Source of the DNA: Macropodus opercularis
Lineage: Eukaryota; Chordata; Actinopteri; Anabantiformes; Osphronemidae
Direction of reading: 5' to 3'
Length of the DNA: 64,000 nucleotides
Assembly (NCBI GenBank): GCA_030770545.1
Contig: CM061097.1
Coordinates: 19,982,501-20,046,500 of the forward strand
Both the position numbers and the translations under genes were made by a program. This document shows positions 14,401-23,191 of the stretch, one piece after another. Position 1 is the stretch's first letter. Every line of letters begins with the position of its first letter. A model generated the notes under the pieces. The model saw nothing but the letters and a program-made list of their open reading frames with translations. It did no database searches and was not told the DNA's origin.

Positions 14401-14752
14401 TTGCTAACCATGCCTTTAGAACACAGTGCTGTTTGCTGATGACGGGCCTGTGTAAATCTATGTAGACCTGCACTGTTCATTAATCCAGATTTGTGTGCTC
14501 CTCTACAGAAATCTGTCTTATTTTGCAAAGCAACAGAGCCCATCAGCAGTAATACTGAGTCTTTGGGAGGCGCGCCACCAGGACACGGCGGACCTCGATT
14601 CTCTAGCCAGTGCCCTGGAAGAAATTAGCAAGATCCATTCCAAAAGCTCCTCCAAGGACCAGGACGAGCTGGAGTCTGACTCAAATGACATAGAAGGTGG
14701 TCTGTGTGAAACAGGCAAGACTGAGGACTCTGCCCCTGAGTATACAGGCTGA
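5211..14752 (+). CDS. unc5d: unc5d, netrin receptor UNC5D (3' part, five exons)
   Basis: UNC5 proteins are single-pass netrin receptors that mediate axon repulsion and act as dependence receptors. This window encodes the C-terminal 321 residues, all cytoplasmic. Coding exons are 5211-5438, 8729-8878, 10436-10600, 11586-11764 and 14509-14752 (stop TGA). Exons 1-3 give the region after ZU5 and the UPA domain (YALVGEPLTQ, GGQLLEEPK, VWCSNQQPLHCAFSLERY). Exons 4-5 give the death domain (GPKAFKIPLSIRQRICATFD, NLSYFAKQQSPSAVI, LWEARHQ). All junctions are GT-AG and keep frame. LWEARHQ and SPSAVIL fit UNC5D better than remembered UNC5A, B or C C-termini. The tail after the death domain is acidic and Ser-rich and ends EYTG; it does not match the human UNC5D end. 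The amino-terminal Ig, TSP, transmembrane and ZU5 exons are outside the window. Confidence 0.93.
5439..8728. other. unc5d intron
   Basis: A 3.3-kb intron. Apart from the TG microsatellite there is no recognisable exon or mobile element. Open frames here lack splice sites and homology. Confidence 0.8.
5733..5764 (+). repeat. (TG)n microsatellite
   Basis: About 16 TG units with one internal C interruption, lying in the intron between the first two unc5d exons of the window. Confidence 0.9.
8729..8878 (+). CDS. unc5d: unc5d exon b (UPA domain)
   Basis: 50 codons, phase 0 at both ends, between ctctccag and CAG|gtaact. It encodes GGQLLEEPK, NTFSLQVSIQDVPQFLW and IKPFTTCQ, closely matching the UNC5D UPA segment with no length change. 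Confidence 0.92.
8879..10435. other. unc5d intron
   Basis: A 1.6-kb intron with no recognisable feature; it ends in a good polypyrimidine tract (cttcttcctctgcag). Confidence 0.8.
10436..10600 (+). CDS. unc5d: unc5d exon c (UPA domain end)
   Basis: 55 codons, phase 0 at both ends, acceptor ctctgcag and donor GAG|gtgagg. It encodes VWCSNQQPLHCAFSLERY and GHEQILQVYTAVAE, a strongly conserved UNC5 block joining the UPA domain to the linker before the death domain. Confidence 0.92.
10601..11585. other. unc5d intron
   Basis: A 1.0-kb intron; nothing recognised. The acceptor tract is ttctattcctccag. Confidence 0.8.
11586..11764 (+). CDS. unc5d: unc5d exon d (death domain, first half)
   Basis: 179 nt, from phase 0 to phase 2; the last codon is completed by the first base of the next exon to give Arg. 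It encodes QTGPKAFKIPLSIRQRICAT and AKGKDWQLLAQKL, the first helices of the death domain. The donor is CG|gtgagc. Confidence 0.92.
11765..14508. other. unc5d intron with a piggyBac MITE
   Basis: A 2.7-kb intron. It contains the TTAA-flanked inverted-repeat element at 13244-13516, a very AT-rich block at about 13790-13870, and a C/A-rich strand-biased stretch at about 13920-14110. No exon was seen. Confidence 0.75.
13244..13516. mobile_element. piggyBac-type MITE (273 bp), nested inverted repeats
   Basis: The element is bounded on both sides by TTAA (13240-13243 and 13517-13520), the piggyBac target-site duplication. The outer ends begin CCCTTGTGCAGCCTTC and end GAAGGCTGCACCAGGG, imperfect inverted repeats starting with CCC as in piggyBac. 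A second, longer inverted repeat of about 41 bp lies inside (about 13289-13329 against 13425-13466) and repeats the CACAAGGGTT word. There is no coding capacity, so it is a non-autonomous copy. Family assignment rests on TTAA and the CCC ends only. Confidence 0.75.
14509..14752 (+). CDS. unc5d: unc5d last coding exon (death domain end, C-tail)
   Basis: Begins after ctcctctacag; the first base completes the split Arg codon. It encodes NLSYFAKQQSPSAVILSLWE and LDSLASALEEISKIH, the end of the death domain. A 40-residue hydrophilic tail follows (SSSKDQDELESDSND, DSAPEYTG) and ends at TGA 14750-14752. Confidence 0.92.
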
Positions 14753-15098
14753 GAGCGAACAGGCGGCGAGAGGAAACTGACAAACGTACATCTGTGTGCA
14801 AACACAGACAACACACTGGTGGTGGTGCGCTGGGAGGTCGCTGGGATGCCGGTGAGTAGACGATGCAAGCAGCCAACACGCTGATCAATCGCGACAGGCC
14901 GAGGCGAAGCGGTGCCTGCTGTGGCTCAACCCCTGTCATTTCAGTTTGCTTTCTGAAAATAATTTCACCGTATTTGTTGTTATGTTAAGTTAACTCTTTC
15001 CCTTGTATATTTATTTCCTGCCCAGAGTTTGCAGAGAGAAGCGTGGGGGTGTATGGACTCTTTGCCAGCCATACCCCCCCTCGCCCCCTCCCAGCAGC

Positions 15099-15114
15099 AT
15101 TTGCATATGCAAAT
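15099..15114. promoter_or_regulatory. Perfect 16-bp palindromic octamer site
   Basis: ATTTGCATATGCAAAT is a perfect palindrome made of two inverted octamers (ATTTGCAT/ATGCAAAT), the classic POU/OCT DNA-binding word. It lies about 350 bp after the unc5d stop codon. The match is seen directly; any regulatory role is inference. Confidence 0.45.
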
Positions 15115-15827
15115 AAGGTGATAGAACTGTGGTTATTTCAGAGCTACCTGCCTGAGCTCTTTTTTTTTTCTCCAAAGCATATCTGTGTCAAAGAATGAAT
15201 GAGGAGAGAACTTTTCTGACATCGTACACTTTGTTTTTAAAAGAAAGCTGCTGATTGCGTAAATGTTGTGCTTGTGAACTTTTGAAGCCAAGTATCTTCA
15301 AATTCGCCCATTTTTATATCATGGGAAAAACACAATAGATGGGAGGCTTAGTGCTTCTGATGGATGCCCAGTGTTGCAGTATATGCTCATTTTTCCAGAT
15401 GATAAAAACATCCTGCGCTGCCGTCTGACCTTGAGGGACAGCACCACCAAAGGGTGATTTTACACATGTATGGGGAGAAACGTGGCAGAGAAACATTTTT
15501 AAACCGTGGCATTGTAGTGTCCTCCACTGACAGACAGAGCAGGAGGAAACATCATTTCCTGGCACTGCAGGGTACATATCACCATGTCTTATCACCCCAT
15601 TCCCACTATTAACACCCATCGCATAGACCTCATATCAGGGCTTGACACACCCGACTGGCCTCCAGACCACTTCCCCTGCACCTCCTTACATTTCATGGCT
15701 ACAGAAAACACGGGCAGTTGAACCGGCAGCTTGCATACTGCATATTAAATGAATGATGGTTGGTGCTGGTGTCAGAAATGCAACTCAGTTCTATGTCCAT
15801 TCAAGTCAGCACAAGATGTACTGAAAG

Positions 15828-15833
15828 AATAAA
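15828..15833 (+). terminator. Candidate polyadenylation signal (unc5d, proximal)
   Basis: AATAAA, 1.08 kb after the stop codon; a second AATAAA is 62 bp further on (15890). No transcript evidence is available from sequence alone. Confidence 0.35.
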
Positions 15834-16454
15834 GGAAATAATGTTCTGGGCTGCTGTGCAGAATTGTTCCCTGTCAGCAATTAACAGTAAATAAAACCCG
15901 TATATGTATCCCTGACAGGATATGACTGTGCTGTAGGGGATGTGATACATACATGAACATTGTTTGAGTTTGGATGTTCCTGATTTTAGAGGGAACTCAA
16001 TATCACAAAAATAGACTTATATATGCACTATAATGCACCTAAGTTACACTGGATGAATTATTTCACAGGTTATGTAATACAGTCAGAAACATGCCTGTGC
16101 CCTTTAGAGCTTTCACATTCACTGTTGTCACTTACTTAGAAATGTATTATTTTCCTTGAAGGCAAATTGGAAATGAGTTTTAATCTAAATATATTAGGCT
16201 AGAAATAAGGATTTTGTTGATGAGAAAGCTGCTTTTGACAGATTCTGGTCTTTCTAAATTGTTAAGGTGATCAGACCCATGACTTCTTACAGTACCACAG
16301 TCGCGCCCCTCCTGCTCAGTAGGGTTAAGATCACAGTGGCCTGAAGCGAGGACCTTGGTGGAAACCACAAGGACAACCAGAGAGGTGAGGAACAGAGCAG
16401 GAGGGCATGAAGCAGTCACTCACTGCCTTGGCCACCTGCTCCGCGTCTCCAAGC

Positions 16455-16560
16455 CTACAGTCGGGCAGAGGCAGAGTACACCCTGGACTGGTCACCAGTC
16501 CATCACATATACAGACGACCACTTGCGCTCGCACACCTACGGACCGGGTGGAGACCCGGA
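16455..16560 (-). repeat. High-copy short teleost repeat, fragment
   Basis: Reverse-oriented fragment of the family whose fuller copy is at 42241-42600. It shares the words for the ACCCTGGACTGGTCACCAG segment and the following ACACCTACGGAC. The 5' and 3' parts of the repeat are missing. Confidence 0.6.
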
Positions 16561-17264
16561 GGAGGAACAGTCTTGGGTTTTCCTTATAACACTGATGGAT
16601 GAGCTCTGGATCAGAAGCAGCAGAGGGTAGTTTCCATATTCTGTCCCACCGGTCAGACAAGCTGGCCATGGCCCCAAGAGCGGGACAGAAAACCTTCCTG
16701 ACCTGGGAGGAGAACGTTGGCAGTCAACACGGCTGAAGGCGGTTATGAATTGGTTATCTGGGTCTGTTGGATGAGAACAGGAAAGGAACAGCTCCAGGCA
16801 CCAGGGACGTGCTGTCTTAGTTCGGGGAGCAACAGTCAGATGTCTTCAATAAACCTACGATAAAAACTAGCAAACCCAAGAAAACTTTATAGCTCTCTGC
16901 AGTTGGAGGGTAGAGGCCAGTCCAAGAATGCGTTAACCTTCTCTGGGTCGGCCCTGATGTAAGTCCATGTAGTGTTGCTCCAGGCTCCAGGGCGAGGAGA
17001 CAATCATAGGTGTGCAAACTTGCAGTGAAAATGTGTGGGGGCCGACTATTGAATCTGAAATTCTGTGTGCTATTAATATTAAAGGAGCTGATTTTTTTAT
17101 TGCAAATGCTTTCATTTTTTTGAAAAATAAATGAATGAATGATACATAGATTGAAGAAACTGTGGTTTTGATAATTACAAAAACAAATCAATTCACTGAG
17201 ATTTTAGAATTTATTCACCTCAGATGACTAAAGAAATAAATTGGCTGCACTAATATGAAGGGTG

Positions 17265-18463
17265 ATACTCGATACTGTAAATAGGCCAGGTCTGCCTCAA
17301 AGACTGTGGTTTTGATGTCACGCAGGTGAGAGTCACTTAGTCTTGTCCTCGGTCCTTGTTAAAATTCACATGTCAAGTATGTCGAGCCCAACAAGCTCAG
17401 CGTTTTCTTAGCAAATGTTTGAATCTCTGAGAACCTGCCTTCATCCAGCTGGCGGTAGAAGACAAGAGGGAGCTGTTACACTGCAGCTCAATGAGCTTCA
17501 GCTGCAGGTGGTCCGGAGCGTCATCAGGGTCCACAGAGAAAGGAGAGGAAAAAAGCCTGATCTCCTTTCAATAGCTGCAGCATCTCCTCAGCCGCAGATG
17601 CGATGTCTGCTGCATAGCTCCTCATTTGTGGAAAACCGGTCAGTACTCCTTGCAGCGCTGGGAAATCTGTCCTCCTGGGCTGCGTTTGTGACAGGTGCCT
17701 TTGGAAATGTTGCAGCTTGGGCCCAAAGGCTTTGATGTGTGATTACAGTCGGCTCGTGTTCAGATGTTATGTCAACTAAAAATCCCAAATCAGCCAAGCA
17801 GGACCGGATAGATTTAATTGTCCGATTTCCTCCCTAAGAGAGCGGAAGCGCTGCAGTGCGGACCCCCCACTGAGCCATGTCGAGTAGAAGCTGTTTGGAG
17901 CAAATATAATTAATAGCCTTCATCACCAGTTTCAGAACATGATCATATTTCAGATGTTTGGCACAGAGAACGTCTTGTGTTTGATGGCTTCACCTCCTTC
18001 TTCGCTGACTTCGTGACAGACTAGGGTTGATCCACGTCGCTCGCCAGCCGTGGTAGATGCGCCCGCTGTAATAATCCCAGTGACTTTATTCATACAAACA
18101 GAAGCAAATAAATCTGTTCTCTTGTTTGGTCCATTAGGCTCCAGAGGTCAAGTAGCTCTTCACTCACGTTCATTTCAGGCTAATGAAAAAAGTCAAACTC
18201 CACTGCTTTTGCCTCTAACTGTCTCTTAGTAACAGATGAAACGTCTTCAGTTCTCCGGACCACAGCCAACCATTAAACCAGCTTCCAGTTGATTCATTTT
18301 TTGCAGCGTTCGTTCCCAGTTAGCTTGTTGTAGTTGGCCTGTGTCGTCTGGTAGTGTCGCCACAGTCTCTTATCAAATCAGCCAGACGCTGTTGTTTTTC
18401 ACAAAATTATGCAAATTTGCACTTGTCCTGGAAGCGGCAGCCCTCGCTGTCAACAGTCTCCAT
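17265..18463 (-). pseudogene. Decayed hAT-superfamily transposase
   Basis: On the minus strand this stretch reads, with several frameshifts and stops, like the domesticated-type hAT transposases (ZBED5/SCAND3/GTF2IRD2-like). Recognisable pieces in order are METVDSEGCRFQDK (N-terminus, ATG at 18461-18463), KLTGNERCKK, EVSEELLDLWSLMD, LADLGFLVDITSEH, then DPDDAPDHLQLKLIELQC and LSLLGSTYL near the C-terminus, followed by RLSDSHLRDI. These are colinear with the family, and the size (about 1.2 kb against about 1.8 kb) indicates internal deletions. It cannot encode an active protein. Terminal inverted repeats were not identified. Confidence 0.7.
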
Positions 18464-19674
18464 TTTAGAAACGGGCTGGACTGGATCTCATAAGGGTCAT
18501 GCGGCGAGAGGGCGGCCACAGGTCTGCTGCCAACTTCTGGTGAAATATAAAACGCGTGTATTATTATTATTATGCTTTATGGGGCACATTACTGATTTTA
18601 TGACAGAGGCTGTGGGCCGGTGGAAATTTAAACACAGGCCGCAATTAGCGGACTTTGGACGTGCCTGACTTCACCGAGATCGTGATAGGTGGGGGGAACC
18701 AGTGAGAGGTCGGGTTGGCTGGGTGGAGAATTAACAGGAAGTAGAGTAGCCCAACCTCAAATCTTGTGATCAGCTCAATAGATATGGTGGTTATGGAATC
18801 TGTAACCACGAGGGACCTAAAACTAGAAGCACCTGGGTCAAAACAAGCTACCAGAAATGACCATCTTTACGTTTTTAAGTTTATGTGCCACTATAACAGA
18901 GCCGTTGGGAGGCTTCTCACCAGCACCCGGGTCGAGCAAAGCGCTGACTGAATGAACATGAAAGGAAAGACGTAAGGTACGTCAAACTGGCAGCCACATC
19001 ATACTTACATGGCGTTAGACGAGCTGACGATCTGGTGACCAGCCTGTGGGTAGAAATGTCCGGCACCGACGCACAGGGGACAGGAGAGGAGGCAGTGGAG
19101 TGACAGCTCGCCTTCTTCAAGATCCCACCTGAAACTTACTTTCAACATTTCCCTTGGTCCAGTGTCTGTGTGTCTGCCCTCAGTCTGTACGTTATTGACC
19201 CAGAAGGCAGCTTCCCAGAGGCTTCACCATGTGATGAAGCTGCTAGATTGAGGTGAGGTGAGGTGTCATTTATTCTGTAACACAAGCTGTATTCCAGCTC
19301 ACTGGCGCTGCTCTGTGTGTGGAATAGTACACAGCGCTGGGCGAGATCTCCCACCGAAGCCTTCAACAGACCTTTTCAAGAAAAGGTTCCTAATTTCTAT
19401 CTGCAAATAGTAACTATTTGAAAGACAACTTTCAGATGTGCCAACATTAATCCATGTTATGTTGCTTTGGCAATGGAGGGCACCATCAGAACACAGCACG
19501 TGGATATTAATCCACAGAAAGAACAGCACCACAAAAGAAAAGTGAAAATGGGTTTTTACAATTTCACACAAACCAATCACAGATTACACATATACACCTC
19601 TGGCCGAAGTGTTTGCTTTTCGGTGAACCCCGTTTCATCGCCACCTTAGCACTGTGCGGCTCTTCTTCTTTGTC

Positions 19675-19755
19675 CACGGGGTAGTGGCTGCTGGAGCCTG
19701 TCCCAGCTGTCAGCCAGGCAGGACAGGGTACAACCGACAGGTCGTCAGCTCAGGA
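19675..19755 (-). repeat. High-copy short teleost repeat, fragment
   Basis: Contains GGAGCCTGTCCCAGCTGTCAG, GACAGGGTACAACC and GACAGGTCG, the reversed core of the same family as 42241-42600. Confidence 0.55.
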
Positions 19756-21453
19756 CCAGGTTCCCTAACATGAAGACTCTACACAAACACGAGGGCGAAT
19801 GTAACAGGTGTAATGTTTGTCTACATGCACTGGCCTCCACGTCTGTAGGAAAACCTGAAGTATGGACGAGTAAGCAACTCACATACGCATGTGCCCAGAA
19901 TATAACGAGCTCATGAGACACGATCAGCATCAACATTTAGATTCAGTTTGACCTTTGGAGTAGATTTCAGTTCCCGTTGCATGAATCTATTTGGAAATCA
20001 CACAACATGTCGGCCTACGGTACTGTCACCGTAGCGTCCAGCAGCTGTTCACGGTGGCCGTGTAGAAACACTACTAGTGTTGTGTTGTTTAGGCAAGTGA
20101 AGCACTTTTCGAGAAGTGAAACACACCGGAGTTAAGCTTGTCTGTGAAATATACAGGAACACAAGACAAAATTTAGCAACAGTTTCTCTATTACACTACA
20201 CTCATTGTGCATCCTCACACTTCCTCACAGAACCATGTGTGGAGTGTGTTGACGTGGAGCTGGTTTGAGCAGCGCTTTAGTTTTGAGAGGGGCCACAGCA
20301 TCTCTGAGCTCCCTGCTGATGCACGTCCCTCACGTCTCTACCGCACGAATGGCTAAAAGTCAGAAGGTCAGAAAGAAATCCAGAAACATTTAGCAAACTA
20401 TTTTATACTACACAAAGTTCTACTAATTAGTCCCCCCCATACCTGGATTTGCATAACTAATTTATGCAACTTCTGAGAAGATAAGATTTCATAGTAGTAA
20501 CCGAACCCTGATTTCTTCTTCAGCATTGCAATTCTCATTCCAATTCTGCTGGCTAGTGTGTATTTAAGATAAGAAAACTTAATGTAATATGTCCCTGAGT
20601 GTGTTTTTTTTTTCAGGAATAATATGGTGACTTTGAACATCCCTATGTATTTCTGACCTGATATACTGTTTATTGTGGGTTTCATCTGACCAAGATCAGA
20701 AACCATTTTTATTTCTCTGTTATCTCTATGCATTTCTAATCAAATCATATTGATCAATTCACGTGATTTAAGCTTTAGGTACAGGATGTTGGAGATAATC
20801 TTTTCCTTTTTTTAAACGATTCTTTTCTATTGTGACTGGATTTTCCTTTTCCTTTTTTTGCAAGCAAAGAGTGTCAAAAATGGAAATGTGTGCTTTTGTA
20901 ATGGTTAGCAGTAATTTATGTGGCATCCAGAGCATTTTCTGTGGTACAGCCCATCACACTCTGCCTTCACCTTTGTTGTATTTCAGCTATGTCACATGTA
21001 TTTCATACACGTGTTGATTTCCGCATATATTTCCTCACTATAATCTCAACATGAATACAGCTTTAGTGTAAGATTAAGCTTGTTCCATGAGATAAAACGT
21101 TCACTCTGTCACCTAAAATTAGTGAGTCCCACGCTCGTTTTTGCTCCACGCATGGCCTTTGGCTTCATATCACTATTCTTGTGCCTTGTTTAACTACTGT
21201 AAATGGTGAATGTTGTAAAGTACAGATGGGGGTGAAAAAAAGAAAACAGTTAACCATGTTGACATACATTTAAAGCTACTAGTTTAAAAAGTATTTAAGA
21301 TTACAATATCGAATAGGCTGCAGAGCTTTTCTAGTGCTGAACATCTATGTTTGGTATTGCCAGGGCAGCTTTGTGGTATTGTAACTATAATTATGGACAT
21401 TTTGGATGTTATCTGTACAGTAGAATTTGCAAATGTATATGCAGCCTTTTGGA

Positions 21454-21459
21454 AATAAA
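21454..21459 (+). terminator. Candidate distal polyadenylation signal
   Basis: AATAAA in the context GGAAATAAATGTACAG. It is the last good signal before the next gene and could end a long unc5d 3' UTR, which would then contain the hAT relic. This is speculative. Confidence 0.25.
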
Positions 21460-22979
21460 TGTACAGTTGAAAGATCTCAAGTTGTTTAAATGCTGGTTAT
21501 TTTGCATCCTGGCAAAACAATACAAATATTTACATTTACATAAATTCATTTCCATCTAATTTTTATGGAGTGGATAACTGTGGGAATTTCGATCTTAGAG
21601 CTTGGTGGAACCTGAACCTGCAGTTCCTCCTTAGAGCAGACTTTAAAGCTGAATAATGCCACACTGGCAGTTTGGAAGACACAGTGACTCCTGGTTGAAC
21701 TATTTGGACATTTTACTGTAAATATCACTGTCCTCTTTCAATGTCATTAGATCTCGTGTTGCATTCTCTTTCTATGCCCAGAAGCAAGTTGACTAATCCG
21801 CCCGATCGTAGTGATGTCCAGCGCGAGGCCTCCTGCTCAACGCAGAATCGATCTTTTGAAGCGAAAGTGTCGCAGAGTAGTGTCTCGATCGTGCTCCGAA
21901 TCAAGGGACCAGCACGAGCGAGGTCTTATCTCTTGAAAAGGGCTTGGAGGTTTAACCCCCACCCTCGCCTTATCATCAAAAACACAGGTCGCAGCAGAGA
22001 GCAGATCGTAAACTGCAGAAGCTCTTATAAAATTCCAAATATTTCTGGGTGTAAAAGTAGTCAAAGCAGACATGGCTTTAGAATAAGATGAGCTGTGGAG
22101 CACAGGAGCCTGCAGTCTCTGTTTTCCTCTCTCTGTCCAGCAGCCCGTGAATCCATCAGTCACCCAACAATGAGTCCAACCTTCGCCTGGAGCAGATGCA
22201 TCAGGCCCACAGCCTTCACTCAAACTAGAGCAGTGACACCATTTCAGCTCCAGCTCCTCAGCTTATCTCCTCAATCAACAGATCAAAACTGAGGATCCTC
22301 TTTTATTTTGATGTCTCAACATGTTCTCCAGTCAACACTGACATGTTCCCCATTCCAGCCAAACATGCCAGATAAGTCCGCCCCTTCCTGTGCGGCTGCG
22401 TATCTGCCAGCTGCAGACAACGGCTCCTTAGATAATGTTCAAGTGACACACACAGGAGGATGAGGTTTGTAAGACTAGTGATGACTGCTGGCTTCACGCA
22501 GTTCGTACCGTAACCATTCTGGGCCTGGCAGCACAGAGAACCCAGAGAATCCTTCTCAGATCTGCACTGCAGCAGAAATATCTTCATTTAAGTTTGATCC
22601 CCTTAAGGCGACAGACACGTAGTAACAGCTGACACTGTTGGTATGTTTTCTAGCTGGAATTCATCAAATACCATCAAAAATCTAAATCTACCAAAACATT
22701 CAAGCGTGGGAAAAGAATTCAAAGCTTTACATCAGATGACATTTTTTCTATTAAAAAATAGTTTGAATTTCATGTCATGAAATTAAGAAAAACAAACTAC
22801 ACACAGCTACGGAATAATTTAAAATAGATCAGTGGATTCTTCAAATGTCCAGCAACTATTAGGACAAGGTTAGACTTGCTTTTGAAATGACCTGCTATAT
22901 AAATATAGCAACGCGGTTCAAGCTAAGCGTTTTTGTTTTTTTATAAAACCTGTTTGCGTTATTAAAGCCATCCCATAAA

Positions 22980-23128
22980 CCTCCGGCTCTCGTCAGTGTC
23001 CTGACTTCCTGCAGGGCGGCTCCTAATCAAACCTCCCTCCCTCCTTTCGGTTCGCACCTGGTTCATTGAGGACGCGGCGCCGACGCGGGGAGCTTCGCTA
23101 AACTTCTTGGGACGCGTCTCACGAGCTC
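22980..23128 (+). promoter_or_regulatory. CpG-rich promoter / 5' UTR of the death-receptor gene
   Basis: A local CpG cluster (GACGCGGCGCCGACGCGGGG at about 23070-23089) in otherwise AT-rich DNA, immediately before the first coding exon. No TATA box is evident. Confidence 0.5.
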
Positions 23129-23191
23129 ATGCGAGTTGTTCTATGGCTCAAAGGTTTTTGGCAGAACATGGCGAACCTGCTGTTACATGAG
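23129..23191 (+). CDS. Death receptor exon 1 (start codon)
   Basis: Two in-frame ATGs occur: 23129 (weak context, C at -3) and 23168 (AAC ATG G, strong context). Starting at 23168 puts the hydrophobic signal peptide at the extreme N-terminus (MANLLLHE, continuing into exon 2), so it is preferred. The donor is GAG|gtaaga, phase 0. Confidence 0.75.

Larger units (their letters stand above)
14753..22979. other. unc5d 3' UTR and intergenic DNA
   Basis: There is no further coding exon. The proximal part is unc5d 3' UTR, but its end is uncertain: AATAAA occurs at 15828, 15890 and 21454. The stretch also contains a palindromic octamer (15099-15114), two minus-oriented fragments of a high-copy repeat (about 16455-16560 and 19675-19755) and a decayed hAT transposase (17265-18463). 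The rest was not recognised. Confidence 0.6.

Noticed and set aside
14518..14939. Minus-strand open frames opposite the last unc5d exon
   Set aside because: They are antisense shadows of the well-supported UNC5D death-domain exon.
16331..16669. 112-residue minus-strand open frame
   Set aside because: It spans a fragment of the high-copy short repeat and has no protein-family resemblance.
21741..22292. Overlapping open frames on both strands (116-128 residues)
   Set aside because: No recognisable motif, no splice-phase partner and no family match; most likely chance.
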